From assembly GCA_038030265.1 (NCBI GenBank), contig CM075943.1, positions 36,022,001 through 36,086,000 on the forward strand: DNA of 64,000 nucleotides, given 5' to 3'. This DNA comes from Corythucha ciliata. Lineage: Eukaryota > Arthropoda > Insecta > Hemiptera > Tingidae. The notes beneath the pieces were generated by a model, which ran no database searches, was not told where the DNA came from, and saw only the letters and a list, made by a program, of their open reading frames with translations. Shown in pieces: positions 1 through 11,427 of this stretch. The position numbers and the translations under genes were made by a program. Positions within the stretch are counted from its first letter, which is position 1. Every line of letters starts with the position of its first letter.

Positions 1-745
1 CCAAAATTCCACTATGGAGGGATCCCAAGGAAATCACCAGAGCACGCAGCACGACTGACCAACGAGAACCAGATTGCAGCATTCTCTCGCCGGATCACCG
101 CCACTGCAGTATGTTATTGCGACGTAATAAGCGCCTTTAACGTCAACTATTAGCCAGATATCCCCATCAAGCCTCCTGTCCATCCTCTACCAGTCAACCT
201 CTACGGCATTTCCTGCGGAGCTACTTCAGTGACTGTCAGATTCTCTCGGAAACACTCAGAATCTTACCAATGGCTGCAATCCAGGTCTTACTGCTTGCGT
301 TGTCTCCTGAGGGCTTCGGCATACGCAAGCTTCTTCTTTGTTCCGTACAGCATGTCGTTACGGTGGCCACGGCTTTCGTGGACGACTTCGCCTTAGCGGT
401 GTAGGAACACTATACTATCACCTCCTCCGACGCTTGTTTCGCCGCGCGTTGAAGTCATGGTGCCCTCGTGGTGTGACACCTAATATTGCTTGATAATATT
501 GTCATTCAAGTTGTTCATAATCATAACCTCCATGGCGCAGCGTCACATTACGACCGATGATACACTCCGTCAAGTACCACAGAGCCATGATAAGCCACGC
601 AACAGTCGGTTGACTGTACATCTATGGCACACATATCGCAAGCACCATTAAAGCAACATGTGGGTTCCTCCGAGGCATGCCAGCTCTGGAAATGCATAGA
701 CGCCCAAAATCCAGAGGGCTGTCTTCGTACCCAAAGGCCCCTTTC
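1..745 (+). pseudogene. Decayed non-LTR retrotransposon reverse transcriptase (fragment)
   Basis: Remnant of the pol protein of a LINE, which copies its own RNA into DNA at a nicked target. Conserved RT blocks appear in the right order but in different frames. Block A reads CDVISAFNVNY in frame 1 at 118-150 (the D-x3-AFN type). A block-B-like NGCNPG is in frame 2 at 269-286. The catalytic block reads AFVDDFALAV in frame 3 at 372-401, about 83 codons after block A, a normal distance for this family. Frame 2 from 569 reads VKYHRAMIS and then, from 623, YGTHIASTIKATCGFLRGMP, ending at a stop near 740. This resembles the VKYLGV...HI...KA...LMPN thumb region of R1/Jockey/I-type elements. Stops and frameshifts show it is dead. 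The 5' part lies outside the window. GC content stays higher than the flank up to about 920, so the remnant may extend that far. The clade is not resolved. Confidence 0.72.
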
Positions 746-3700
746 GGATGAGCCATTTGATGGCCGAAAACACGGCCCACTGCAACCGTAACTATAAACC
801 CGCAGGGCAGCCAACTCTCAACGGGTTGGATGGACGAAGTCAGTCTAGGGGACTGTTGGTGTTATGATGAGGACGTTATAAGGGAATTTTCATTCTACGC
901 CGTGGCCGCGCCGCGATAAAGTTAATTAATCAAACCCGAGATAATTAATTTCGGGTGTTTGCCCAATGTCCTTCAAAGGATATGAGGTATCAATTAATTG
1001 ATGAGGGGTTACAGTCTTATAGAAGCGTGTCCTTCTAAGGCGAATTTTAATCAAATTACCTTATAGAGATTACGAGATTGTAATATTACACTTCAGTGGC
1101 ACTGATCCATTTCCCAGAACTGTTGGTTGAAAGGGGAGGGTGTAAGGGAACGGGGGGTGCCTGAGAAGTGTATTCATTTCAAACGAGACTGTTCAGTTGC
1201 GCGAGTGAAGAAGATTGGGAGGGGGTATTCCTTTTCTATTCTCCTATATTACGTTACCTATAGGCATGATGAGTTGGGAGAATCCGAAAGCGATGCATCG
1301 CAGAGGACTCTTTGTAAAGAGAATAGAGAGATTCATCTGAGGGGGAATACTTAATTAAGTCTAAACAGTAATCCAAACATTTCGAACAGTACAGGAGGGA
1401 AAGGTCTTTGTTTGTCCGCGGTCGACCCATAATTGAACGTTGAGACTTTACAGGTGCTCTGATTTGTATTTGCTGATGAGAAACATCTGATAAGATTTGA
1501 GTGACAGATCCTTTCTTTTTCTTAGAAAAGAGCTCCTTGAGTTTATCCTTTACGTCTATATGCTTTTTTAAGATCTCATAAACCCTTATTTTAGCTTTTC
1601 GCGTCATATATGAACTGGAGTTTTTTTGTTTTTTTTACGCGGAGCTTAAGTTGATACGCTTCAAGCAGGACCCTTTTCACGTTTTTTCCACCCCTAACCT
1701 TTTTTTTATATATTGCACGAAACAGTCTTCACATAATCTGATTTTTTATTGTTTATTTTATTTCCATAACTTTTTTTTCTTTTCATAAATATTAAATTAC
1801 TCTCTTTTTTTGCCATGAAGCACTGAAATTCGAACACAAAGCTCCCCACCATCACCACCACAGACATACCGTCCAATGAATAACATAATCGTTAACATAC
1901 ATAAGCGATAGTAAAATATTGTAGAGGAGGTTTTAATACGATTGAAAGTAAATAGTTTTCCCTGAAAACTTCGGTTTATTGTGACAATGTGAGGGGGAAG
2001 GGATCGGAAATGAATGGGTCGCGACTACACTTTTTCAACAAGAATTCACAGGAGTGGCGTGTGCAAGTCGGTGGTGGTGGTGGGAAAAACAAATTATTAT
2101 ACCTTTCGCTTGGATTCAAATGTGTTTGAGCGTGATTGATATCGGAGAAATGCAGGGTCTGGCTTTAATGGAAAGCGGATTATTATGTCTGGTTGTTCCA
2201 ACTAATTGAAATGCATGAGACAGCCCTTGATCATAAATGGAACCATTTTAATATAAAGCGGTGGGTTGGTCTTCAGATTCCCGATTGGATGCGCCTAAAA
2301 ATACCTCAGATGTCCTTTCAAATTATCCCCCTTCCCCTCCCCACCAATCAGAAACTATAAGCCAAGAAAGACGGAGCACTGTGAGCTTTATTCTGCACAT
2401 TATAATTTCAAAAATGTCTCACTGTCTCAGAGTCCGTTTCACTTGAAATTAAATTCACCGCTTTTGACGAGCTCAACATTTATTCACCCTAAGTCTAAAA
2501 CACCAGGGAAAACAGAAAACGAAGTTCATGTTTGATTCACTTAAGTACAAACTTTCCTCGCCAACACACACGAATTTTCCCGGAGAATTTCTAATGAATT
2601 TCACCATGAGAGAGTTTAACAAAAACCCCCGTTCCTCGCTACAGTGTAATTTAAACACTAAATAATTAAGCGCACTGCAATCAATTATATTTTTAAATTA
2701 TCATTGAATCATCAAATTGATTCATTAATTTTTGTTGATATGAAAATAATAATAAAAAATGGACCGGGTGACGGTAAGGCTGGGCAGTGCCTTCTATAGC
2801 CATTAAATTAATGAAAACTCATCTCCCACAGACAATAATTGAACTACAACCCTTTTTCTTCCCTCCCTCGCACAAAATAACCATCGCACACACTCCACCA
2901 AGTCAATTTTTGAAATTAAGAAAAACAACACCAATAATTTTGAAGATATCGCCATCGTGCCCCCTACATCCCCTTTTCCACTTTCATTGTTATTTGCCGG
3001 CATGTGCCTTCGGCAGAAAGAAAAATAAACGTTTCTGTAAAAGAAAAAAAGAGGGAAGGGAGATTTTTCAGTTTTTGTTTTTTTTGTTTATTCACAAAGA
3101 AAGATAAGAAAAGGGATCAAGATTACCGAGCCGAAAAATCGAAGAGGTGGGTTCGGGGAGAGGGTTAATAAAGAAAAATTTTGTCTACTCAACTGTTCTG
3201 TTCTTTCAAGAGCTTAATGGTCGTGGAAAGGGGTGGGAGGGCCATCATTCTGATAACGCAGAATGACGAGGAAATCATGCTCGTGACTTACAGTGCGGCT
3301 TTTCTTTTTTGTCTCGGGAAAATGAGAAACAGTGGCGTACATAACAGTCTTCTTGACGTTTTACACTTCCAGGAGCAAATGTTGTGGTCCAAGAGAAGAA
3401 GCTGAGCAGTTTTAGCTTCTCATCATAGCTTCTCCGATCGAGGATTCCTGTCCCACACGGTCCTTACCACGGGCCTCAAGCCGAGTCACGAGGCCAAGCG
3501 TCTAACAGACACGTCCACCGTCGGCCATTACACGTGCCAACGTTGGGACAAGTTTAGAAACGGTCCCGCACGGAATTCCGACTTGTGGCTTGATCAGGGC
3601 TTTTCTCAAGTCAGGACTGTAGAAGAAACAGAAAAAGCGATTCGTACCAACATGACGCGTTCGACGTGACGGACTTTTTCGACACCCTCCCGTTAAATTA

Positions 3701-6700
3701 AACACCGCCACCCCACTTTAACTCTTACTTTCACCCCCTTTCTAATCATTCTTTTGTGCTCTTTACAGCATTGAAAGAATTGTTTTGATTGGGGTTGTAT
3801 GAGGCGGCACGCGGCACCTCTCTCATGACATGACTATATCACTCCTCCCTCCGCCAACCACCGCCTGCCATAATAAATTATGAATAATGCGGAGATGAGC
3901 CACGTTCCAGTTATCGACAGAATCTAACCTAAATGACCCGCGATGACGACTTGATTTGATTAATTTTTCATTATGTTAAAAGCGTAATCGGTCAAAAAAT
4001 GAAACGAAACACATTTCAGTATAAAGCGTTACGTTTACTATCTAACATCTCGTGTTGTTAAGTCACGGGTGATTTCCTCCCTCAAGCATTACAATAATTA
4101 TTACAATCGACACCCCACCCTCCATACCATTGGGCTTTCACCCGTGCCTTCGAAAGACACGTTGTTTTTTGGTGCAGTGTTCAATCGCTTAATGTGTGAA
4201 GTATGCGAATTGTAATACATGCAAAAAATCGTAGCCGCAGGAGCCTTCATTGCCAATCTTCCCTTGTTGCGGTGCATCATCGACGGGCCGGTTCATGTCC
4301 TGAGTTTCTGTTGTGAAATCAGACGCTGAAGATGGCGAACAGCCAAAACCAGTCCGTCGATGGGCGCAACCCAACGAAGGAGGAAGACTGACAACGTATA
4401 GCCTCCTAACGGTTTCGATTTTTTGCACATATTATCTGCTAACCCTCGTAGTTTAACCGCTTTTACCAACAACATCAATACGTAAATTGTATATTCCCAC
4501 AATGATATAACGAAAACGTCAGTGAAATTGCAAGGAGTAGGGGAAGGACATTTTAAATTTGTTTGTTCTTCAAAACTCTTAACTCTTTTCCTTGAGCACC
4601 ACCACCAAAAACCTAGGCATTTCAACCGTACGCCTGCTCCCTCTATAAACAAAAACTTCATAAATTAACTAGAAAACGTCTGTTATTTTCTTAAGTTCAT
4701 TTCATTCGTTAGTATCCTCAGTCGGTGATGGTGGCCACGGGTGGTCGGGGTCGGAGGGAGAGAGAAAGTAATACGAGACAAGGAACTTTAAACTTTCTGC
4801 CTTCGAGTTTTCAACTTTAAACACACCCACAGATCTCTCATCCGAACTGCCTTTTTCGGCTCTTTTCCCTTGTCTTTGAACCACTACGGAAACTTCCTCT
4901 TTTATCTAAAGAGAAATTGCCATCAGATTCAACTAGGTTGGTGGTTATTCTTTGGCGTATAGGAAGGTTTTTACCCTCCCCCCTTGCCGCCAACACCACA
5001 ACATAATGTTTTATCCTAAGGAGACAAAAAGAACAGAAGATTCTGTAAGAAATGTGTTGTTTGGATGGGGGGGGGGGAGACATTCATTTTTAAAGTAGAT
5101 TACCTCACCACTTCCCACCCAACTTCTATTCTTCTTCGATTCGCTGAAGAAAAGTTTTGATAGACAGGGGAGGATTTGGGATTAAAAACTTTAGCGTACA
5201 AGACAATATTATTAAAGACGTCATGAATAAATAATAATAATAACAATATTAATGGAAACAATACAAAAGCTTCAGTGAGTGTGCGAAAAATTTCAACCAA
5301 CGTTAAGTTGATTAGGGGTAAAATAAGTTAAAGCGCCTTCAAGGAAAAATTAAGTGTCTTGCTCCTTTGCTGCTGTGTGTTCTAAGGGGGAGAAAAGGAA
5401 GATCTCCTGGTCGAAGAAAACGGAGAAAAAAGTCGTTTTTGTATTTACTTTATCCATTGTAGAGGGTAGATGCGTAATAACGGTGACCAAACGAAGAGGT
5501 TGGCTAAGAGGAGGGGGGCAAGGGGCAATCGCCTACCGCAAATGGATTGTGAGAGGGTGAGCAACCTCGAATGAAAATAAATGACCCGTGGGTTTTCAAC
5601 AGAGAAAATAGGGGATGAGAGAAAGAAGGGTAAAAAAAGAGCGAATAACGAATGTAAAGCCCTGGAGAAGTGAGATATCATGAGAGATCGAACGGTGTGG
5701 GGTGAGTATTTCGAACTGCTAAATGGGAAGGTCTCAATTTGCAGTCCGTGAAAGCTTTGAAAACTATTTGCAGTATTACGACTGTATGGGGGTGAACAGG
5801 CGGGTTGGTAAATAGTAACCTTCCCTTATACAATCAGGAATTTGTTCATGCTATCTATAAAAAAAAGGATCAAATCGGTAAAAGTACTCCCCAGCACACC
5901 CGCCGAATCATTTTAATAATCCGACCCTTTGAGGAGACCTTTGGTGAGGTGGAAGGTATTGGTGGTGGGGGGGGGGGTTTCTTCAGAGGTTTGTTAACAC
6001 CCGCTATATAAAATTATTCGTTTCCAAGTTGATTGACACAAAAAAACTTATTTTTAAAAACTTTCCCTTCCAAAACTTTTGTTGCTGCGGTAATTTTAAA
6101 AACTGATACTCAATCCGTATACGGAGGGATACCCTTAGCAAGCGGATTTCAATCAACCGCAACATGCGCCTACCGTGCCCGTGCGTCGAATATCACTTTT
6201 CACTTTCGCGTTTCCCACGTGAAACGCGATACATTAAACTTAAAAACAATGGTAACGTCAGTTTTCTGGTGGTGATATGGTGGTGGTTGTTGTTTTGGGA
6301 TGTGAGTGGTGGTGGGTAAGAGAGGCTGAGTGGTAGCGTTCAAGAAGCTGAAGAAAGTTCCTCTTATAATCAACCCGCGGAGTTCCATTCAACACGAAAA
6401 TCCCCCCTCTGCATGAGGGTGCGTATATACAGGGGTAAGCCACCCTCCAGGGATTCACTTCTTTTCATTCCCAAGGTATTTTAAAGGTTTCCTCCATTTT
6501 GAAGCTCTCAGTTACTGCCTCTTTATAAGAAAACTTAACGTTTTGGGGGTATAATCAATGTAAGACCTTCAAGAAGCGAAGTTCTTTCTCACTTCTTAAT
6601 AGGAAAAAATAAGATGATGAAGGGGACGGGAGGGAGGTCAGGGCTCACGGCGGTAGTTTCAAAATAAATTGTAATCCTCCCCGACTAGCTCCCCGAAAGA

Positions 6701-7451
6701 AATCCATTAACCAGGGGCACTGAAAGTGTTACCTTGAATTTTGTTCTTCCTGGGACTCGCTAACAAAATAAAATGTACCGTGAAACGCTAGCTCATTATT
6801 TCATTTTTTGAAGGTAATCCTCGGGCAGCTCATCTTCACTTGAAAAAAAAAAAGTGCCGCAATGCTGTTAATTACTCAACCCGCCATTGTAACAGACGGT
6901 TTTATATGAGTATAAAAGGGTTTAAAAAAGTGTTTATTTAATAAGAGTTGAGGGCCCTACCCTACTGGATGAAGAAGATGGGCCGAGTGCTGGAAATTAA
7001 AAAAGGGGGGTGTTTTTGGCTTTATAATGAAAAATGGATGAAGTGAAATTGGCCTGATAGTTATTTACTTTTATTTAGGGGCTCTACACTCGGTAGCAGG
7101 CTGGAGTAGAGAAGCGAGGGTGATGTGTAAAAAAAAAAATGCATGGTACTACCCTCTAGCATGATCTTGTTAAGATTGCTTTGTTTTATAATAATAAAAC
7201 TCTCGACACTAAAAATACGAAGACAAGGGCGAGAAAGTAGAAATGTACAGAGTTATTGCCATACGGTCCGTTGCAAGTTTTAAACGGGCAAACATGGGGG
7301 TGATATGACGTTGTGGATGGTGACGTGATATTACTCGGAGGATAAAATGTTTCATCTCCCCAACCTTCTAACTCCGTAACGCGCCGTCCCAATCCCCTTG
7401 AATTTTATTATTTTGCAGTTTTCTTTTAAAAAATAAACATTTTTTGTAAAG
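746..7451. other. Unique AT-rich spacer, no gene seen
   Basis: Apart from the possible tail of the LINE fragment (to about 920), nothing recognisable is encoded. Reading frames are short, overlap on both strands and look random. The stretch holds TGG/CCA trinucleotide tracts (about 1846, 2067, 4598, 6270, 6306), G11 runs at 5067-5077 and 5967-5977, and many poly-A/T tracts. Confidence 0.6.
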
Positions 7452-7454
7452 TCA

Positions 7455-7559
7455 TGGTGGATTTCATCACCATGTTAAGGTCTCAGTTACGGTTAACTCG
7501 GAGTTTTAAAAAAGGGCACTGAAATTTATGTTTATATCTTAAGGTGGTGAAATCCTCCA
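7455..7559 (+). mobile_element. MITE, Harbinger-like, copy 1 (105 bp)
   Basis: Short non-autonomous DNA element. It starts TGGTGGATTTCATCACCA and ends with the near inverse (GGTGGTGAAATCCTCCA), and is flanked by a 3-bp duplication TCA (7452-7454 and 7560-7562). A related copy at 62101-62233 shares the termini and interior words (GTTAAGGT/GTTGAGGT, AGTTAC, GTTAACT, AATTTATGT). Three-bp TNA-type duplications are characteristic of the PIF/Harbinger superfamily, which would supply transposase in trans. No coding capacity. The family assignment is inferred from the duplication length and is not proven. Confidence 0.7.
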
Positions 7560-7562
7560 TCA

Positions 7563-9119
7563 TCAGTGGATTATCACTAAACTACCAAACAACTCACATT
7601 TTGTATGTTATTTTAGTCGTAGCTAAGAGGGGGGGGGGAGACCAATATTTAATTAAGAAGTCCACGGTTTTTTTTCTCCTATCTCTCCCTCTTCTTCGCG
7701 AAACCGATAATTAACTTCTTGATTAATTCTTCGCCGTGATTAACTGTAAAAGTCACGTAAAGTTCGCGTGGAACGGGTGAAAACGGCTATAAGGTTGACC
7801 CATTCCTCACCGCTATATACATGCCCACCTCCCCACATCCCCTAAGCGCTAAAGTCACTTAAACATCAGACCCACGTCGTTGAAAACCGATAAAGCAGCC
7901 AGCCCCTTGTTTACTTTTTTGACTGCTTTAATACAATGAAAATGAGTTCGGTATGGATTGGTGGGTGAAGGGAGAAAGAAAAAGTTTATCTCCACGCTAT
8001 TGCCTCTTTAGCCTAATTATTTACACGGACCTCTTGTTTACCACGGTTTCCCCACCCCACACTATGACCCTTTATGAATTATCGTTTCCATGAAACGTAA
8101 AAAAAAAAAAGAAGCCTTATCTTGTGTTATTGACTAGTCTGAGGCCACTATCAGAGATACATAAATTTTTCAATGAAATAATAGCTTTGATCAGATTTTT
8201 TTTTCTTCAATAATCCTTAACCAATACAGCTCCTCTCCCAACACCACGGGCGTTCAACCTTCCGTTAAAAGCTTTCCCCAATGATAAAACCGGAAACCGA
8301 ATTTATTACTCTGGAAAATCCTTTACTCCCCCCCCCCTGGAATAATGCGATGTCGTAAAAGAAGGGGATAATCGCCTGCTGATGGGAGCCAATTTATAAA
8401 TGTATAGTCCTCAAAAAAGCTTGGATTTTAATAAATAAATAAAAAAGTTTGCTGTATTCAATTAAAAGGGCACAGTCCCGCGTGTACCATGATCAAAATC
8501 TGCTGAAGAAGCCTTAGAATAATAGTGAAAAAAAGTGTACGAAGGTACTAGACAGAGAGAGGGGGGGGGGCGAGTAGAATTATTTAGAAAATCAGGCACG
8601 TTCTTGGATACTCATTATTATTCTTTCGGGACTGAAAGTTATCACTTGAATACACCTCGAAGCCGTGTGGACCCGAACGATGATAGGGCGGGAGGAGATT
8701 GTGTATAGTGTTTTTAGGTGGACGGTAAAAGGGGTTGGTCGAAGAGATTCATCGCGGGATATTCTAGTGGTTAGTAGTAGTATGGTATAGAAGCAGCAGT
8801 CTCTGTTTCTAAAAACTAAACACATTTGTAGGACCGCGCCGTGTTCTCGGACTGCCCCCCTTCTTTCCATACACGTCTACATTAGAAAGACAAACGGCTT
8901 CCAACTTAGCACTGAATAATACATAAAAACGAGTTTTTCCCCTGTTGGAAAGAAACGGGAATGTTTTCCTCTTCTTTTTTTCTTTTTTTAAAAAAAGAAA
9001 AAAAAACAATAGGAGAAGGGTGCTATTTTGTTTGGCAATGTGCATATGACCAACATCTCACAGCAGTCCCAGCAACAGTTTGGAGGCAGAAATAAAAAAA
9101 TCTTTTTATCCTACTCGAT
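7563..9119. other. Unique AT-rich spacer, no gene seen
   Basis: No coding or repeat structure recognised beyond G10 at 7629-7638, C10 at 8328-8337, G10 at 8561-8570 directly after a short GA tract, and A/T tracts near 8100 and 8960-9010. Confidence 0.55.
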
Positions 9120-9164
9120 GTGAAAACGCCTGCTTTCATGTCTCGCAACTGTCATGAAAATACG

Positions 9165-9188
9165 ATTTTCATGTCTAGACATGAAAAT
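9165..9188. repeat. Perfect 24-bp palindrome inside a TTTCATG cluster
   Basis: The 12-bp half-site ATTTTCATGTCT is followed immediately by its exact reverse complement, centred on TCTAGA. The same TTTCATG/CATGAAA word also occurs at about 9134 and 9152, making four copies in about 55 bp and allowing alternative hairpins. It could be a dimeric protein-binding site, a cruciform, or the end of a decayed inverted-repeat element. Nothing nearby decides between these. Confidence 0.7.
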
Positions 9189-9474
9189 TTTTGCCAAAAT
9201 TTGTCTCTAAGATGCGCGTCGGATAGCTATCGCATTTTGTTTCTTATTTTTGCAGGGGGTTTTCTCGTTGCCACGCAGCGCACGTTCTCCTCACTCCTCC
9301 ACTCCGACCGACGTTACCACTCACTGAGGCGTTGTCGTTTGTCTAGATGCACTTTTATTTTGTATTTTGTCAAGTACAGATGGGCAAACGTTTTCTTTTT
9401 ATTCCACCTTCCAGTTTTAAACTCACCTACTAATTTATTAATTTTCATCTTCTTGCGTAGGATAAAAAATCATG

Positions 9475-9594
9475 TGTACGCCTCGGTAGAAAGGCGTATT
9501 CTGGGCCTCGAAAAATGGTCAGCCTCGACTGCGTCTCGGCTGTCCACTTTTTTTCTCGGCCCGGAAAAGTACGCCTTTCATGCCTAGGTGTACA
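9475..9594. repeat. 120-bp foldback repeat
   Basis: The left arm begins TGTACGCCTCGGTAGAAAGG and the right arm is its imperfect reverse complement, ending CCTAGGTGTACA. The middle is again self-complementary (CAGCC...GGCTG). The right-end word at 9581-9605 recurs at 32928-32952 inside the 2.4-kb element, so this is a dispersed repeat family. It has no coding capacity and no clear target duplication. It is probably a small non-autonomous inverted-repeat element. Confidence 0.65.
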
Positions 9595-10169
9595 ATATAC
9601 TATTTTCGGTTCAGAACAATCATGGTGAAGCCTGCTCATAAATTTGAAAAGAATAAATAATAAATAATAAATTAAAATTTATAAATTAAACGCCTAAATT
9701 CTAGCCTACAGAATTTGTGTGTACAGATACAACACATCGCATCGGAAGCTTGTTCTGCGGAGGTTGATGGGCCTACTTGAACTCAATGGGTGCCGTTGAA
9801 CAAGTACTCCCACGCATTGGCTTCCCGCGGAGGTATTTTTTTTTTTTGGCCATGTGGTTAGAACGGAGGAGTGGAGAGGGGCGACTACTTCTGATACATA
9901 ATCGTGATGTGAGTAGGATGGTTTTTTTTCCCCGTGAAGTCTCGAGGATAAACAATTAAAAGTTATTTCCTTTGTTTGAACGCACCGTTATCCCGTGGCA
10001 CATTGGCCGTAATCAAAAAATGTTCTTTCGAAAGACGATGGATTTTAGTCTTGAAAAAGCATTACCAGCAGTGATTCACCCTCCACGATGAATCGCGTTT
10101 AACGACCCCTCTCGGCCCAGCTCCTCAACCATACGACTCAAACCATTCAAAAAATCAGAAAAAAACAGG
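9595..10169. other. Spacer, no gene seen
   Basis: A low-complexity AATAAATAAT-type stretch lies at about 9650-9690. The rest is unique. A pair of 60-codon frames on opposite strands at 9773-9959 shadow each other and look random. Confidence 0.5.
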
Positions 10170-10445
10170 ATATAAAAATTCTACAACAAAAATCTCTGAC
10201 CATAAAACTCTCCCAACACAAAACACTCCCACAGAACGTTCTAACCAAAAAAGGCTCTACCTACAAAACGGTCGAACTCGCAAAATGCTATAACCACGAA
10301 ACCGTACTAACCAAAACCCGAAACATCACACTTCTTCAATAAGCTGTAATAAAACGCTGTGACCACAAAATGCCTAAGCCCCTAAAAACTCCAATCACAA
10401 AACGTTCTAACCACAGAAAGCTGCAACCACAAAATCCTCTACTCT
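10170..10445. repeat. Degenerate 16-bp tandem repeat (family C)
   Basis: About 16 diverged units of a 16-17 bp motif close to GCTCTAACCACAAAAC can be laid out head to tail, for example GTTCTAACCACAGAAA followed by GCTGCAACCACAAAAT. The core AACCAC-AAAA is the best kept part. Units differ from each other at many positions, so the array is old. No second array of this type was found in the window. Confidence 0.75.
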
Positions 10446-10553
10446 AACTGGTACGGGGTAGGTACCACCTGAAGGACGAAGGTAAGCCCCACAACCCTCC
10501 AATCAACTCGGCACCATATGTGCAACCACCCAGCAATCGGGACATGAACATAC

Positions 10554-10586
10554 CTGAACTGAAAGAAAACAGAGCGATGAAGTTAC
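10554..10586 (-). other. Candidate 33-nt microexon or recursive splice site
   Basis: Read on the minus strand, a long pyrimidine tract ends TTTGTTTCAG, followed by GTAAC, then 33 nt ending in CAG, then GTATGT. The first junction (pyrimidines-CAG|GTAA) resembles the zero-length-exon sites used in recursive splicing of long introns. The second junction is a good donor, so the 33 nt could be a microexon encoding 11 open codons. A branch-point-like GTTAAT lies about 30 nt upstream of the tract. No flanking coding exon was identified, so this is suggestive only. Confidence 0.22.
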
Positions 10587-11002
10587 CTGAAACAAAAAAA
10601 ACGAAACAATTAACTATTGAAAAAATGGAAAAAGATCGATTAACAAATACATAAAATAACAACAACGGTTGCCCAATGCCCAGTACTCCATCTCGATCAA
10701 CTCTGCCGCCTCGGGCAAAGCTAACGTATAGTGTTCAAGGGTGTTCAAGGGGAAGTGAATTCGATGGTGTCCAAAACGGATTTAGATGATTTTACTGTAG
10801 CACTGTGATGGAGGCTTCAAAGGTGGGTTGTCTTTCGGTTCATAACATCTTTCTCCGCAGAATTCAACGGAATAGTCGCTCACACACACAGATCATCAGT
10901 TTTGGGCCATAATCACGGCTTTCTTTACACTAGGGGGGGTGTGGGGTAGGTCCCACACAACACGTTCCTCGTGACGTCAAGAGGCCTAGCGTTTCATTTA
11001 GC
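10587..11002. other. Spacer with a short direct repeat and a small hairpin
   Basis: A tandem copy of GTGTTCAAGGG lies near 10732-10752 and a 7-bp-arm hairpin (GTGTGGG...CCCACAC) at about 10939-10958. No coding sequence seen. Confidence 0.45.
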
Positions 11003-11427
11003 GTTCGCCGGAGCGGAGTGTGACACCACTAAAAACCCCGCCCCTTACCCACCGCTGATAACAGCTGATACCAACTGAACATGCACACAACGATATAATT
11101 ATAAACCTGGATTGCTCACAGCGGACTGGAAGGGCATGGAGGGGGCAGGTCGTCCCGTGGTAAACAATCACCCTGTCCCTCTCCTTGTGTAGTTATGGCG
11201 ACATGGCACTTATTTTGAAACTCACCCCTCTCATCCACTAAGGGAGCTTATTCGATGGCTATTCTTTATCAGCAGTGATGAGCAATCCAGTTCTTTTATA
11301 TATCGTTGCATGCACATCGGCTGTTAACGACAATATAACCTTCCTGCTGATAACCTCAACTCATATCTCCTGTTATGAGAGGTTGGCGGGTCGGGGCGTT
11401 TTTCAGTGACGTCACACTCCGGCGAAC
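11003..11427. mobile_element. 425-bp foldback DNA element
   Basis: Two long inverted arms, 11003-11119 and about 11279-11427, begin and end with GTTCGCCGGAG and its inverse. They match along most of their length with small indels. Shared words include GTGTGAC, CCCCG, GCTGATAAC or its complement, ACGATATA and GGATTGCTC. The right arm is about 30 bp longer and keeps TGACGTCAC and GGGGCG near its end. The central 160 bp is unique and non-coding. No convincing target duplication is visible. The structure fits a non-autonomous DNA transposon whose transposase is elsewhere. Confidence 0.75.

Noticed and set aside
548..814. Minus-strand 88-codon frame rich in cysteine and serine
   Set aside because: It lies antisense to the RT remnant, whose plus-strand frame 2 matches the LINE thumb region, so it is a shadow.
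10170..10445. Regularly spaced short repeats as a CRISPR array
   Set aside because: Units abut without spacers, are highly degenerate, and the context is eukaryotic with no cas genes.
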